DNA of 64,000 nucleotides, from positions 1 through 64,000 of the forward strand of contig CANNBS010000003.1 of assembly GCA_947502925.1 (NCBI GenBank). The letters run 5' to 3'. Made by a program: the position numbers and the translations under genes. Below are positions 44,714 through 55,150 of the stretch, in pieces (the first letter of the stretch is position 1; every line of letters begins with the position of its first letter). The notes beneath the pieces were generated by a model that searched no databases, was not told the origin of the DNA, and saw only the letters and a program-made list of their open reading frames with translations. The stretch is from an uncultured Marinicella sp. GTDB taxonomy: Bacteria > Pseudomonadota > Gammaproteobacteria > Xanthomonadales > Marinicellaceae.

Positions 44714-45427
44714 ATGAATATTCAGCACATCGCCATTATCATGGACGGCAATGGTCGCTGGGCTGCGCAAAGAAAACGACCGCGAACCTGGGGTCATAAA
44801 GCCGGCGTCAAGGCAGTAAAATCAGCTCTTCAGGCCTGTGTTAAAGCGAACATCGGCCACCTCACTTTATTTGCGTTTAGTAGTGAAAACTGGCGACGGC
44901 CGGAGGCTGAGGTGAGTCGGTTAATGACCCTGTTTTTAAGTTCGCTGGAAAAAGAGACCCCCGAATTAACGCAACAGGGTGTGGCGATACGCTTTATTGG
45001 CGATGTATCGGCTTTTTCTGACAAACTACAAGCTAAAATGGCTGAAGTGTCAGCGCTTGAACCTGAAAGACAGCAGTTAACGCTCAATGTGGCGGTTAAT
45101 TATGGCGGACGCTGGGATATCGTCCAGGCTGCCAAACAGTTAATCATTGATCATCAACAAGGTTCTGTCAATTTAGATGACATCAGTGAAGACCTGTTTC
45201 ATTCCTATACCTGTCTTGCTCAACAACCGGCCATTGATTTGTTAATTCGCACCGGTGGTGAGCAGCGTATTTCAAACTTTTTATTGTGGCAGTGTGCTTA
45301 CACAGAATTGTTTTTCATCGACACCCTGTGGCCTGATTTCGATGAAAAGGTGTTACAATCAGTATTAGACGCCTATCAACAAAGAGAACGCCGATTCGGC
45401 CAAACCAGTGAGCAACTCAATGCTTAA
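44714..45427 (+). CDS. uppS: Undecaprenyl diphosphate synthase
   Basis: A 237-residue cis-prenyltransferase with IIMDGNGRWAAQRKRPRTWGHKAG at the N-terminus (catalytic Asp in MDGNGRW) and LLIRTGGEQRISNFLLWQCAYTELFF near the C-terminus. It makes the C55 carrier lipid for peptidoglycan and O-antigen. It overlaps cdsA by 8 bp. Confidence 0.97.
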   Translation: MNIQHIAIIMDGNGRWAAQRKRPRTWGHKAGVKAVKSALQACVKANIGHLTLFAFSSENWRRPEAEVSRLMTLFLSSLEKETPELTQQGVAIRFIGDVSAFSDKLQAKMAEVSALEPERQQLTLNVAVNYGGRWDIVQAAKQLIIDHQQGSVNLDDISEDLFHSYTCLAQQPAIDLLIRTGGEQRISNFLLWQCAYTELFFIDTLWPDFDEKVLQSVLDAYQQRERRFGQTSEQLNA

Positions 45428-46214
45428 ACAACGCATCATCACCGCCTTAATTTTAGCACCAGTTTTTTTGTTGGTGGTTATATACGGTCAAAAGCTGTGG
45501 TTTGCTGGCATGGTGTTGTTGATTGCAGCGGTGGCCATCTATGAGTGGTTAAAGATCAATCAGTTACCCGTTGCTTTGGCGGTGTTAAATGCCGTCATCT
45601 TATCGCTTTTAGGGGCTTATCTGATGCAGTGGTTACCGCAACCGACGGAGTATTTTCTGCTGGTATTACTTGTTGCCTGGTTGCCGGCTCTCTTGTGGTT
45701 ATACACGAACCAGTGGGGCTATCAACAAACCGGCATACAAATTATGGTAAAAACCCTGTGCGGGGTGTTGGCCATTCTGTTGTTTATGCTCAGTATGCAA
45801 CAACTGCACCAGCACGAGATGGGTGTTTTTCGGGTGCTTAGTCTGGTTTTTCTTATTTGGGTGGCTGATATTGGTGCTTATTTCAGCGGCAAAAATTTTG
45901 GACACCGTAAACTGGCCATTAATATCTCACCGGGTAAAACCTGGGAAGGTGTTATCGGCGCACAACTGGCGGTCATTATCTATGCCATCGTTTTAGCCTT
46001 CATGTTTGAATTCAATGCGTTCAGATTAGTGGCCATTATGATGCTGGTGTCTTTGCTCTCGGTGGTCGGTGATTTGGCCGCCAGTCTCGGCAAGCGCCAG
46101 GCACAAGTCAAAGACAGTTCAAACATATTGCCCGGCCATGGTGGTGTGTTAGATCGTTTTGACAGCATGATTATTGCCGCACCTGTTTACCTGATTCTTC
46201 TGGGTGTTTTATGA
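45420..46214 (+). CDS. cdsA: Phosphatidate cytidylyltransferase
   Basis: A 264-residue polytopic membrane enzyme with the C-terminal signature SLGKRQAQVKDSSNILPGHGGVLDRFDS. It converts phosphatidic acid and CTP to CDP-diacylglycerol. ATG 45420 (MLKQRIITALI) is preferred over an in-frame GTG at 45408. It overlaps uppS by 8 bp and dxr by 4 bp (ATGA). Confidence 0.95.
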   Translation: MLKQRIITALILAPVFLLVVIYGQKLWFAGMVLLIAAVAIYEWLKINQLPVALAVLNAVILSLLGAYLMQWLPQPTEYFLLVLLVAWLPALLWLYTNQWGYQQTGIQIMVKTLCGVLAILLFMLSMQQLHQHEMGVFRVLSLVFLIWVADIGAYFSGKNFGHRKLAINISPGKTWEGVIGAQLAVIIYAIVLAFMFEFNAFRLVAIMMLVSLLSVVGDLAASLGKRQAQVKDSSNILPGHGGVLDRFDSMIIAAPVYLILLGVL

Positions 46215-47383
46215 AACAAGTTGCGGTATTGGGCGCCACAGGATCGATTGGAGATTCCACATTAGCCGTGATACGCTGCCATCGGGATTTATTCACTGTA
46301 CACACCATATCAGCACATCGCAACAGTGATAAAGCCCTGGCTTTAATTGATGAATTTTCACCACAACATGTGGTTATAACGGACAAGACAACTTATGACA
46401 AGGTGAGGGCATCGTGTACTGATAAAACAGTCAAATGTCATTATGGCGCAAATGCTTTAAATGAGGCGGTGCAAGAACCCGAAATTGATTTGGTGGTGGC
46501 GGGTATTGTCGGCAATGCCGGTATGGCATCGGTCATGGCTGCTGTCAGAGCGGGAAAGACACTGCTGCTGGCCAATAAAGAATCGATTGTCACCGCCGGC
46601 GCGCTGGTGATGCCGCTGGCCGAAAAAACCGGTGCCAAAATTATCCCCCTGGACAGCGAGCATAATGCCATTTATCAATGTTTACCGGACAACTACCGGG
46701 TTGGACAAAAACCGCCATCTGTGGCCCATCTGACCTTAACCGCATCCGGTGGTCCCTTTTGGAACACGCCGTTAGCAGATTTCGAGCAAATCACACCTGC
46801 ACAAGCTGTGGCGCATCCCCAATGGGATATGGGCGCCAAAATTTCGGTTGATTCCGCGACTCTGATGAACAAAGGACTGGAAGTGATTGAGGCACATTGG
46901 TTATTTAATATGCCGGTGACAGATATTCGTGTCGCCATTCACCCGCAGAGTATTATTCATTCTATGGTGAACTATAAAGATGGTTCAATTTTGGCGCAAT
47001 TGGGCACGCCGGATATGCAAATACCCATTTCACATGGTTTGGGTCTGGGACAACGTTTAAGTAATAAGGCGGCGTTATTAGATATCACCACTGTCGGTGA
47101 GTTGCAGTTTTATCCTGCTGATGATAAAAAATTCCCGAATTTGAATTTAGCCAGGCAAGCCATTGAAATGGGCGGCACGTCTCCGGCTGTATTGAATGCC
47201 GCCAATGAAGTGGCGGTGGCGGCTTTTTTAAATGATGGAATTCCCTTTACGAAAATTTCCGATATCAATGATAGAATGCTCAATTCCATTCATGTAGAAG
47301 AGATTGAATCTGTGTCGCAGCTCATTGAATTAGATCAATTGATCCGCCAGCAAACAACCGAATTAATTCATCGTTTACAATAA
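46211..47383 (+). CDS. dxr: 1-deoxy-D-xylulose 5-phosphate reductoisomerase
   Basis: A 390-residue MEP-pathway enzyme with the NADPH motif GATGSIGDSTL, LLANKESIVTAG, the metal/substrate segment PLDSEHNAIYQCL and ASGGPF. It makes 2-C-methyl-D-erythritol 4-phosphate and supplies precursors for the upstream uppS product. It starts inside the cdsA stop, and rseP starts 5 bp after its end. Confidence 0.97.
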   Translation: MKQVAVLGATGSIGDSTLAVIRCHRDLFTVHTISAHRNSDKALALIDEFSPQHVVITDKTTYDKVRASCTDKTVKCHYGANALNEAVQEPEIDLVVAGIVGNAGMASVMAAVRAGKTLLLANKESIVTAGALVMPLAEKTGAKIIPLDSEHNAIYQCLPDNYRVGQKPPSVAHLTLTASGGPFWNTPLADFEQITPAQAVAHPQWDMGAKISVDSATLMNKGLEVIEAHWLFNMPVTDIRVAIHPQSIIHSMVNYKDGSILAQLGTPDMQIPISHGLGLGQRLSNKAALLDITTVGELQFYPADDKKFPNLNLARQAIEMGGTSPAVLNAANEVAVAAFLNDGIPFTKISDINDRMLNSIHVEEIESVSQLIELDQLIRQQTTELIHRLQ

Positions 47384-47387
47384 TATC

Positions 47388-48752
47388 ATGATGACGGTAT
47401 TAACAAGCATATTTTGGCTGATTATCACACTGGGCGTTTTGGTGACCTTTCATGAATGGGGCCATTTTTTAATGGCGCGCTTATTTGGGGTCAAAGTGTT
47501 ACGTTTTAGCGTGGGTTTTGGTAAACCTTTTTGGTCACGGTATGACCGCCATGGAACTGAAATCGCTGTGGCGCCGATTCCTCTGGGCGGTTATGTGAAA
47601 CTGTTGGATAAACGAGATTGCGAAATCAGTGAAGCGGATAAAGACCAGGTATATAACGACAAACCGACCTGGCAAAAATTCCTGATTATGTTTGCCGGCC
47701 CGGCATTTAACTTTATACTGGCTTTTGTCCTTTACTGGATGATGTTTGTGGTGGGTAAACCGGAAATTAAACCGACTCTGGGGGAACCTGTTAAGCTAAT
47801 GGCTGAAGCCGGATTTTCGGCTAAGGATCAACTCATTGAAGTCGATGGTGAGCCGGTTAATACCTGGTCAGATGTGTCCATGTATTTAATCACCGCCGGA
47901 TTGGACCACAGAGACATTAAAGTCACGGTCAAAACAGCACAAGGCAGTCAGCAGGAAAAAACCCTGGCCTTATCAAAACTGCCTGATGGTATTAAAGAAT
48001 CCAAAATGATGGCGGCCATTGGTTTGCAGCCCTGGCGAATGCCAATACCGGCGATTATGGGTGATATTTCTCCTGAATTACCAGCGGCCAAAGCAGGTTT
48101 GCAGCCGGGTGATGAAATTATTGCCATGAATGATGAAACGGTGGATGACTGGTATGACTTAAGTAAAAAAATAGGCCGTGCATCACCACCTATTAAGTTG
48201 ACTTTTATGCGTGATGGTCATGAAAATAAGCTTGTTATTCCCGAATTTGCAAAAGACCCGGACAACCCCAAACGCCAGGTGATTGGCATTCGGCCGATAC
48301 AACCTGATAATAACACCACAGATTATGCCAGAAGCTTATATTATGAATTGTCCTATGGGCCTATTCAGGCAATGCCCATGGCCTGGCAAGAAATGCTGAA
48401 AATAACTGGTAAATCCCTGGAGATGATAGGTAAACTGTTGGTCGGAAAAGCCTCATTGGAAAATTTATCCGGTCCGATTACCATCGCCCAGGTGGCCAAT
48501 GACTCAGCAGCCAGAGGGGTTTCATGGTATTTGTCCTTTTTGGCGTTAATTAGTCTGAGTTTGGGGATCATCAACCTTCTGCCGGTGCCAATGCTTGATG
48601 GTGGGCAGATTTTGTTTTTGTTGTTCGAAAAAGTTAAAGGAGCGCCTTTAAGCGAACAATTTGAAATTCGGGCGCAAATGCTGGGCATGTTAATGTTGGT
48701 TGGCCTGATGAGTTTGGCGATTTATAACGATATTTTAAGAACATTATCCTAA
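47388..48752 (+). CDS. rseP: Intramembrane zinc metalloprotease RseP
   Basis: A 454-residue site-2 protease. The HExxH motif (HEWGH, residues 22-26) lies in TM1. There are two tandem PDZ regions (about 115-190 and 205-290) and the C-terminal metal-ligand motif LLPVPMLDGGQ. E. coli has DGGH at the last position, so the Gln is a mild variant outside the ligand Asp. It cleaves RseA to release sigma-E. In the family it is placed before bamA, as here. Confidence 0.95.
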   Translation: MMTVLTSIFWLIITLGVLVTFHEWGHFLMARLFGVKVLRFSVGFGKPFWSRYDRHGTEIAVAPIPLGGYVKLLDKRDCEISEADKDQVYNDKPTWQKFLIMFAGPAFNFILAFVLYWMMFVVGKPEIKPTLGEPVKLMAEAGFSAKDQLIEVDGEPVNTWSDVSMYLITAGLDHRDIKVTVKTAQGSQQEKTLALSKLPDGIKESKMMAAIGLQPWRMPIPAIMGDISPELPAAKAGLQPGDEIIAMNDETVDDWYDLSKKIGRASPPIKLTFMRDGHENKLVIPEFAKDPDNPKRQVIGIRPIQPDNNTTDYARSLYYELSYGPIQAMPMAWQEMLKITGKSLEMIGKLLVGKASLENLSGPITIAQVANDSAARGVSWYLSFLALISLSLGIINLLPVPMLDGGQILFLLFEKVKGAPLSEQFEIRAQMLGMLMLVGLMSLAIYNDILRTLS

Positions 48753-48765
48753 AAAACTGTATTTT

Positions 48766-51237
48766 ATGAAAAAAATAATTTTACTTTTGTTATGGCTGGT
48801 AACATCCGGTGTCTCTGCTTTTGAACCTTTTGTGGTTGAGGATATCCGTATTATCGGTGCTGACCGAATCTCACAGGGAACCATCTTTTCACACTTGCCC
48901 ATGGAGCGAGGTGATGAAATAGACGCCCAAATGGTCAGAAATGGTATTCAAAGTTTATTTTCCACCGGTTATTTTGATGACATTAAGATGGCTAAAGATA
49001 ATCAGGTTTTGATTATCACGGTCAAAGAGCGGCCGGCCATTGCCACCATCAGTATAACGGGTAATAAAAGTATTAAAACCGAAGAACTGTTAGCAGGATT
49101 AGAAAATATCGGACTGGCGGAAGGTGAAGTTTTTAATGAGTTGGAACTTGAGCGGGTTAAAAATGAACTGGTGCAGCAATTTTTCTCACGGGGTAAATAC
49201 AATGTTGATGTTGATACCCGATACAAAAACCTTGATCGAAACCGGGTGATGATTACCATTGAAATTGACGAGGGCAAATCAGCTAAAATCAGGCACATTA
49301 AAATTGTCGGTAACACCATATACAGCGATGAGGAACTGATTGACGGTTTTGAATCGGATACCAGTAACTGGCTTTCCTGGTATTCTCAGGATGACCAATA
49401 TTCAAAAGAAAAATTAAATGGTGACCTGGAAAAACTAAAATCCTATTATATGGACCGAGGCTATGTGAATACTGAAATTGAATCAGTGCAAGTCACCATT
49501 AGTCCGGATAAAAAAGATATTTATATCACCATCAATATCCAGGAAGGTGATCAGTACACCTTTGGTGAGCAAAAATTAACCGGTGAACTGGTGTATGATA
49601 AAGAAATTATGGAAAATTACCTGTTTACCCAAGAAGGCAACACCTTCGCTCAAAATCTTATAGAAGTGACGGTTAATTCCTTTAAAGGTGTTCTATCAAA
49701 TCGCGGTTATGCCTTTGCCGAAGTGGAGCCGGTGACACAAATTAACGAAGATGACAAAACCGTGGATTTGACCTATTTTGTCAAACCTGGAAAGCGAGTT
49801 TATGTCAGACGCATTAATTTCATTGGTAACACCAAAACAAAAGATGAGGTGTTACGGCGTGAAATGCGACAGTTTGAAGGCGCCTGGTTTTCTCAGGCCC
49901 TGGTGGATCGTTCAAAATTAAGGTTGCAACAAAAACCCTATATTGAAGAAATCGAAATTGAAACGCCTCGTGTGCCCGGCAGTGAAGACCAGGTGGATGT
50001 TAATGTCAAGATTAAAGAAAGAAATTCAGGACAGTTTCAGTTTGGTTTGGGCTACTCACAAGTCAGTGGTTTGAATCTTTCAGGTAGTGTGTCATTGGCT
50101 AACTTTTTAGGCAGTGGTAACTCCGTGTCTGTGGCTGTTAATACCAGTGATTATTACAATCGAATAAACCTGTATTATGAGAATCCCTACTTCACAGATG
50201 ATGGTATTTCTTTGGGTTATAGCTTGAACTTTACCGATATTGATCAGGGTGAAGCCAATATTGCGCAATATAACTCAACCAATGGTAGCCTGGGGGTGAA
50301 TATGTCATTTCCTTTAACTGAATATGACCGCTTATATACCTCACTGGCCTATGAGCGGGTCTCGTTACGCGCCACTCAAGGACGAACTGCAGACGCCATT
50401 GTGGATGAATTACTGGATTTAGGTGGATATGCTTATTTTTGTTTACCCTCTGCACGACCGGATGACGATGCTGATTTGCCGCGGTTAACCAATCAGTGCT
50501 TTCCAGATGGTGTCATTCCACCGGCCACCGGAGAAGAAGGGGAAACAATATTTACCCCGTTTCAATACCGGCGAGCCTTTACCCTGTACAAAACAACGGC
50601 GCGTTGGGCACGTGACAGCCGGAATCGGTTTTTCAACCCAACGCGTGGTGCTTACCACTCCATTGGTTTTGAGGCCAGTTTACCCAGCAGTACCGCTGAA
50701 TTTTACAAAATTAACTTAAAAGAAAATATTCTGTTCCCGTTAACCGATAAATTAACCCTATCTCTCCGGGGTGAAATTGGCTATGGTGAGGGTTATGGTG
50801 ACACCAACAGTTTACCGTTTTTTGAACATTTCTTTGCCGGTGGTGTAAACTCAGTACGGGGATATGATGATAATACGCTGGGCCCCAAGTCTTTAGTGGG
50901 TGAAGTTCCCGGAACCTATGATCACTTACCGTTAACATCCAGACCCGGTGATCCGGTGGGTGGTCAGTTTAAGGTGATTGGTTCAGCGGAAGTGGTGTTC
51001 CCGACACCTTTTGCCAAAGATTCCAACACTGCACGTCTGGCCTGGTTTTTAGATGCCGGTAATGTGTTTGATTCATATGACGATTTTGAAGCCAGGGAAT
51101 TGCGGCTTTCTACCGGACTGGCTTTAAAATGGCAGGCACCGGTGGGACCGATTGTGATCAGTTACGCTTATCCGTTTAATTCAGATAAATATGATCGCAA
51201 GGAACGTCTACAGTTTACCTTTGGTAATACCTTCTAA
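48766..51237 (+). CDS. bamA: Outer-membrane protein assembly factor BamA
   Basis: An 823-residue Omp85 protein: signal peptide (about 1-18), five POTRA domains (about 20-420) and a 16-stranded barrel. The barrel includes SVRGYDDNTLGP (the VRGF/Y loop motif near 700) and a C-terminal Phe (LQFTFGNTF). It inserts beta-barrel proteins. skp follows after 3 bp. The barrel carries a Cys pair in an extracellular loop (around YFCLPSA and NQCFPDG). Confidence 0.97.
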   Translation: MKKIILLLLWLVTSGVSAFEPFVVEDIRIIGADRISQGTIFSHLPMERGDEIDAQMVRNGIQSLFSTGYFDDIKMAKDNQVLIITVKERPAIATISITGNKSIKTEELLAGLENIGLAEGEVFNELELERVKNELVQQFFSRGKYNVDVDTRYKNLDRNRVMITIEIDEGKSAKIRHIKIVGNTIYSDEELIDGFESDTSNWLSWYSQDDQYSKEKLNGDLEKLKSYYMDRGYVNTEIESVQVTISPDKKDIYITINIQEGDQYTFGEQKLTGELVYDKEIMENYLFTQEGNTFAQNLIEVTVNSFKGVLSNRGYAFAEVEPVTQINEDDKTVDLTYFVKPGKRVYVRRINFIGNTKTKDEVLRREMRQFEGAWFSQALVDRSKLRLQQKPYIEEIEIETPRVPGSEDQVDVNVKIKERNSGQFQFGLGYSQVSGLNLSGSVSLANFLGSGNSVSVAVNTSDYYNRINLYYENPYFTDDGISLGYSLNFTDIDQGEANIAQYNSTNGSLGVNMSFPLTEYDRLYTSLAYERVSLRATQGRTADAIVDELLDLGGYAYFCLPSARPDDDADLPRLTNQCFPDGVIPPATGEEGETIFTPFQYRRAFTLYKTTARWARDSRNRFFNPTRGAYHSIGFEASLPSSTAEFYKINLKENILFPLTDKLTLSLRGEIGYGEGYGDTNSLPFFEHFFAGGVNSVRGYDDNTLGPKSLVGEVPGTYDHLPLTSRPGDPVGGQFKVIGSAEVVFPTPFAKDSNTARLAWFLDAGNVFDSYDDFEARELRLSTGLALKWQAPVGPIVISYAYPFNSDKYDRKERLQFTFGNTF

Positions 51238-51240
51238 GTC

Positions 51241-51768
51241 ATGAAACAGGTGAGTTCACAATTTATTCTGCTGATATGTCTGATGACGATGGTTCATACA
51301 GGAGCGCGTGCTGCTGATAAAATCGGCTACGTTGATATGAACATTTTGATTAATAACTCGCCGCAAATTCTGGATGCCAATCAATCGCTAACCCGTGAAT
51401 TTGAAGCTCAAAATAACGAAATTTCTCAGCAGGAAGCAGATTTACAAATCTTAGAAGACAGTATTCGTCAAGAGGGGAATTTCATGACCCCGGACGAATT
51501 GGCGAAACTACAGGAACGGGCGCGCATTCTGGAACGACAGGTCAGGCGGGCTAAAGAAGATTTAAAAGACGCCATCACCATTCGCAACTCACAATTAGTG
51601 GATGAAGTGCAAAACGAAATTAAGCGGGTGGTGGCCGATTATGCCAAAGCCAATGATTATGATGTGATTTTAATCAGCGCCATTTTGTATGCCAACGAAC
51701 AGATTGATATCACCGATGAAATTCTGGCACAGTTACGTCAGGAATATAATAACAATCCCCGTCCGTAG
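51241..51768 (+). CDS. skp: Periplasmic chaperone Skp/OmpH family
   Basis: A 175-residue protein with a signal peptide (ends ARAA) and KIGYVDMNILINNSPQ, followed by a long coiled-coil with ILEDSIRQEG...ERQVRRAKEDL, typical of Skp. It escorts outer-membrane proteins to BamA. The gene starts 3 bp after bamA and precedes lpxD. Confidence 0.93.
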   Translation: MKQVSSQFILLICLMTMVHTGARAADKIGYVDMNILINNSPQILDANQSLTREFEAQNNEISQQEADLQILEDSIRQEGNFMTPDELAKLQERARILERQVRRAKEDLKDAITIRNSQLVDEVQNEIKRVVADYAKANDYDVILISAILYANEQIDITDEILAQLRQEYNNNPRP

Positions 51769-51776
51769 GTATTCTC

Positions 51777-52790
51777 ATGACCACTTTGTCACAATTGGCA
51801 TCTCATTTTGATTTGGCTTACGAGGGCGATGGAGAGATTGAATTAAACCAAGTGGCCACTTTATCTGGGGCGCAAACAGGTGACATCAGTTTTTTAAGCA
51901 ACCGGGCGTATCTTGGGGATTTAAAAGAAACGGCCGCTTCTGCGGTGATTGTCTCCAGTGACTTCGTTGATGACTATACGGGTAATAAATTAATCAGTGA
52001 CCAGCCCTATGTCACCTTTGCCAAGGTGGCTGAGTTTTTTGCCCCTAAGCACACACAACAATCAGGTATCCATCCAAAAGCCCACATTGATGCCACCGCT
52101 GAACTGGCCGATGATGTGAGCGTCGGTGCGTTTACCGTAATTGGTGCAGATGTGGTTATCGCTGAGGGTGCACACATAGGTGATCGTGTCACGATTGGAC
52201 CGGGGTGTACCATAGGCAAGGACAGTGTCATTAAATCCGGTGTGGTGATCGAACATGATTGCCAACTGGGTCAGCGGGTAACTCTACATCCCGGTGTCGT
52301 GATTGGTGCCGATGGGTTTGGTTTGGCACGGGATCATGACCGGTGGTTAAAAATCCCCCAAACAGGCCGTGTTATTATCGGTCATGACTGCAGTGTTGGC
52401 GCCAACACCACCATAGACCGCGGTGCCATTGAAGACACGGTGCTGGCAGATGATGTCCATTTGGATAACCAAATTCAAATCGGCCATAATGTACGCATTG
52501 GTGCCCACACCGTGATTGCCGGTTGTGCCGCGGTGGCCGGATCAGCCCACATTGGGGCTAATTGCCTGATCGGCGGTGGCGCCGGCGTGGTGGGTCATAT
52601 TTCGGTGTGCGACGGGGTCACCATTCAGGCCATGGCTTTGGTGACAAAAAGTATTAACAAGCCCGGTGTTTATGGCTCTGTGGCACCATTGCAGGAAAAC
52701 AGCCAATGGCGCAAAACGGCGGTCAGAATTAAACAATTGGATGATCTGGCCAGGCGACTTAAAAAAATAGAGAGAACAACAGATGACTGA
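51777..52790 (+). CDS. lpxD: UDP-3-O-(3-hydroxyacyl)glucosamine N-acyltransferase
   Basis: A 337-residue left-handed beta-helix acyltransferase of lipid A synthesis. It has an N-terminal uridine-binding domain (DISFLSNRAY) and hexapeptide repeats. The active-site region includes ADGFGLARDHDRWLKIPQTGRVIIG and IGHNVRIG, with the catalytic His in LDNQIQIGHNV. It overlaps fabZ by 8 bp. Confidence 0.97.
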   Translation: MTTLSQLASHFDLAYEGDGEIELNQVATLSGAQTGDISFLSNRAYLGDLKETAASAVIVSSDFVDDYTGNKLISDQPYVTFAKVAEFFAPKHTQQSGIHPKAHIDATAELADDVSVGAFTVIGADVVIAEGAHIGDRVTIGPGCTIGKDSVIKSGVVIEHDCQLGQRVTLHPGVVIGADGFGLARDHDRWLKIPQTGRVIIGHDCSVGANTTIDRGAIEDTVLADDVHLDNQIQIGHNVRIGAHTVIAGCAAVAGSAHIGANCLIGGGAGVVGHISVCDGVTIQAMALVTKSINKPGVYGSVAPLQENSQWRKTAVRIKQLDDLARRLKKIERTTDD

Positions 52791-53244
52791 AGAACAATCA
52801 AGCCCCAAAACAATCGATGTCGAGCACATTATGGATTTAATTCCGCACCGTTATCCTTTTCTATTGGTTGATCGTGTATTGGATTATCAGGCCGGCGAAT
52901 GGATTAAAGCCATTAAAAACGTCAGTTTTAATGAACCGCAATTTACCGGCCATTTTCCCGGGCATCCGGTGATGCCCGGAGTTATGGTGATTGAAGCCAT
53001 GGCCCAGGCTTCCGGTGTATTAACCCAGCTGAGTCGATCGGGGCGCAGTGACGATGCCTTGTTTTATCTGGTTAAAGTAGATAAAGCCAAGTTCAGCCGG
53101 GTGGTGGTGCCGGGTGATCAGCTTATGTTTGAATGTCATATTAAAAAAGTGATTAAAAACATGACTTTATATCATTGCAAAGCCACGGTTGATGGTCAGC
53201 CGGTGGCCAAAGCCGATTTACTGTGCGCAGAGAAATCAAAATGA
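52783..53244 (+). CDS. fabZ: 3-hydroxyacyl-ACP dehydratase FabZ
   Basis: A 153-residue hot-dog dehydratase with [11 protein letters not shown] and the active-site [23 protein letters not shown] (catalytic His and Glu). It supplies unsaturated acyl chains and competes with LpxA for 3-hydroxyacyl-ACP. It overlaps lpxA by 4 bp (ATGA). Confidence 0.97.
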   Translation: MTEEQSSPKTIDVEHIMDLIPHRYPFLLVDRVLDYQAGEWIKAIKNVSFNEPQFTGHFPGHPVMPGVMVIEAMAQASGVLTQLSRSGRSDDALFYLVKVDKAKFSRVVVPGDQLMFECHIKKVIKNMTLYHCKATVDGQPVAKADLLCAEKSK

Positions 53245-54011
53245 TTCACCCGACTGCCCTGATTGATGACAGTGCCGAACTGGCTGATGACGTCATTATC
53301 GGTCCTTATTGTGTCATTGGTGCTGATGTTAAAATTGCCAAAGGTTGTGAACTTAAATCTCATGTGGTGATTGGTCCGTACACAGAACTGGGTGAACACA
53401 ATGTTATTTACCCCTTTGCCTGTTTAGGTGAAGCGCCACAGGATAAAAAATTCAGTGATGAGAAAACGTACCTAAAAATTGGTGATAATAACACCATCCG
53501 GGAATACGTTACTATGAACCGGGGCACTGTTGATGACCGTAAAGTGACTGAGGTTGGGGATGACAACTGGATTATGGCCTATGTCCATATTGCCCATGAT
53601 TGCGTGGTGGGCGATCACACCATTATGGCTAACGGCACAACCCTGGCAGGTCATGTGCATGTCGGTGATTATGTGATTTTAGGCGGTTTTACCAAAGTCC
53701 ACCAATTCTGCCGTATCGGTGCCCATGCCTTTACCGCCATGGACACGGCAATGCAAAAAGATGTGCCACCCTTTGTTATGGCTCATGGCAGTCCGGCTAA
53801 ACCCCGGGCGATTAATTTCGAGGGTTTAAAGCGACGGGGGTTTTCAAAAGAGCGCATCCGAGCCATTAAAAAAGCCTACAAATCTATTTATCAATCAGAA
53901 CTTAACTTAACCGATGCTCTGGTTTTGATGGAAGACTTAATGGTTGATTATGAGGATGTGGGTATGATGGTTGATTTCATCAAGGCATCCAAACGCAGTA
54001 TTATTCGCTGA
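53241..54011 (+). CDS. lpxA: UDP-N-acetylglucosamine acyltransferase LpxA
   Basis: A 256-residue hexapeptide-repeat acyltransferase, first step of lipid A synthesis. The homologous start [14 protein letters not shown] is at 53241 within the fabZ stop. An open frame upstream is not used. The catalytic His region AYVHIAHDCVVGD and GGFTKVHQFCRIG are present. It overlaps lpxB by one base (TGATG). Confidence 0.97.
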   Translation: MIHPTALIDDSAELADDVIIGPYCVIGADVKIAKGCELKSHVVIGPYTELGEHNVIYPFACLGEAPQDKKFSDEKTYLKIGDNNTIREYVTMNRGTVDDRKVTEVGDDNWIMAYVHIAHDCVVGDHTIMANGTTLAGHVHVGDYVILGGFTKVHQFCRIGAHAFTAMDTAMQKDVPPFVMAHGSPAKPRAINFEGLKRRGFSKERIRAIKKAYKSIYQSELNLTDALVLMEDLMVDYEDVGMMVDFIKASKRSIIR

Positions 54012-55150
54012 TGTCTTCAAACAGTAAGACAATTGCAGTGGTGGCCGGTGAAGCTTCCGGTGAATTACTGGCTGTTGATTTAATTCAGCAGTTAAAGACT
54101 TTACAGCCGGATGTACGAATTTTAGTGGTCGGTGGCGATTGCTTCAAAGAATTGGATGTTGAAATACTGGCTGATAATGCGATCTTTCAGGTGATGGGTC
54201 TGGTTGAAATTTTGTCTGATTTACCGGCTTTATGGAAAGCAAAAAACCAGCTGGTTAAATCCTTATTGAATCAAGACATTGATTTGTATATCGGCATTGA
54301 TTCACCTGAGCTTAATTTTTCGATTGCCAAAAAACTTCACAATAAAGGTATACCTGTGATGCATTATGTCAGCCCGTCAGTGTGGGCCTGGCGGCCAAAA
54401 CGGGTACATAAAATGGGCCGATTTATTGATTATTTACTGACCCTGTTCCCCTTTGAACCGGTGCTTTATGATGAAACCAATATCAAAACCCGTTTTGTGG
54501 GTCACCCCCTGGCACAGCAAATACCTGTTGACGTGGAAAAAAGCCAGCAGAAAGTGAGCATAGAATTAAACCCTGATGCCTTTACCCTGGCCTTGATGCC
54601 CGGTAGTCGTCGCCGGGAAATTGAGACACTGATGCCTATTTTTGCAGCTGCAGCACAGCAAATGGCCGAGCCGGACTGGCAGATTGTCAGCAGTGCAGTG
54701 AGTTCTGAAAAACAGCAATTGGCTGAAGACATCGCCGATGAACATGGCGTCAATATTCAGTGGTTTGAAGACAGTCAGGCGACCTTGAAAGCCGCTGATT
54801 TCGCTCTGGTGGGTTCCGGAACAGTGGCTTTAGAGTCGATGCTATGCAAAACACCGATGGTGGTGGCTTATAAAATTGCCGCCATGAGTTATCATATTGT
54901 GCGTTTATTTAAATTAATGCAATTACCTTATTATTCATTACCCAATGTTTTATATGGTGGCTTTTTGGTACCTGAAGTGATGCAAACTGATTTAACCGTT
55001 GAACAACTGGTGTTAACCGGCCAGCAAGCCATTCAAAGCCAGCAGCGGCAAGCGGTGGCGCTGGAATTCAGACACTTGCACCAGCAATTGTTACCACCGG
55101 CCAATGAAGAAGCAGGTCGGGTGGTTGCCGATATCCTGGGTGGTTTATGA
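54011..55150 (+). CDS. lpxB: Lipid A disaccharide synthase
   Basis: A 379-residue GT19 glycosyltransferase with VVAGEASGELLAVDL at the N-terminus, SPSVWAWRPKRV and the donor-site block LALMPGSRRREIETLMPIF. It condenses UDP-diacylglucosamine with lipid X. It overlaps rnhB by 4 bp. Confidence 0.97.
   Translation: MSSNSKTIAVVAGEASGELLAVDLIQQLKTLQPDVRILVVGGDCFKELDVEILADNAIFQVMGLVEILSDLPALWKAKNQLVKSLLNQDIDLYIGIDSPELNFSIAKKLHNKGIPVMHYVSPSVWAWRPKRVHKMGRFIDYLLTLFPFEPVLYDETNIKTRFVGHPLAQQIPVDVEKSQQKVSIELNPDAFTLALMPGSRRREIETLMPIFAAAAQQMAEPDWQIVSSAVSSEKQQLAEDIADEHGVNIQWFEDSQATLKAADFALVGSGTVALESMLCKTPMVVAYKIAAMSYHIVRLFKLMQLPYYSLPNVLYGGFLVPEVMQTDLTVEQLVLTGQQAIQSQQRQAVALEFRHLHQQLLPPANEEAGRVVADILGGL

Noticed and set aside
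47560..48752. RseP inactive variant because of DGGQ instead of DGGH
   Set aside because: The metal-ligand Asp and HExxH are intact; the change lies outside the known ligands, so activity is still expected.
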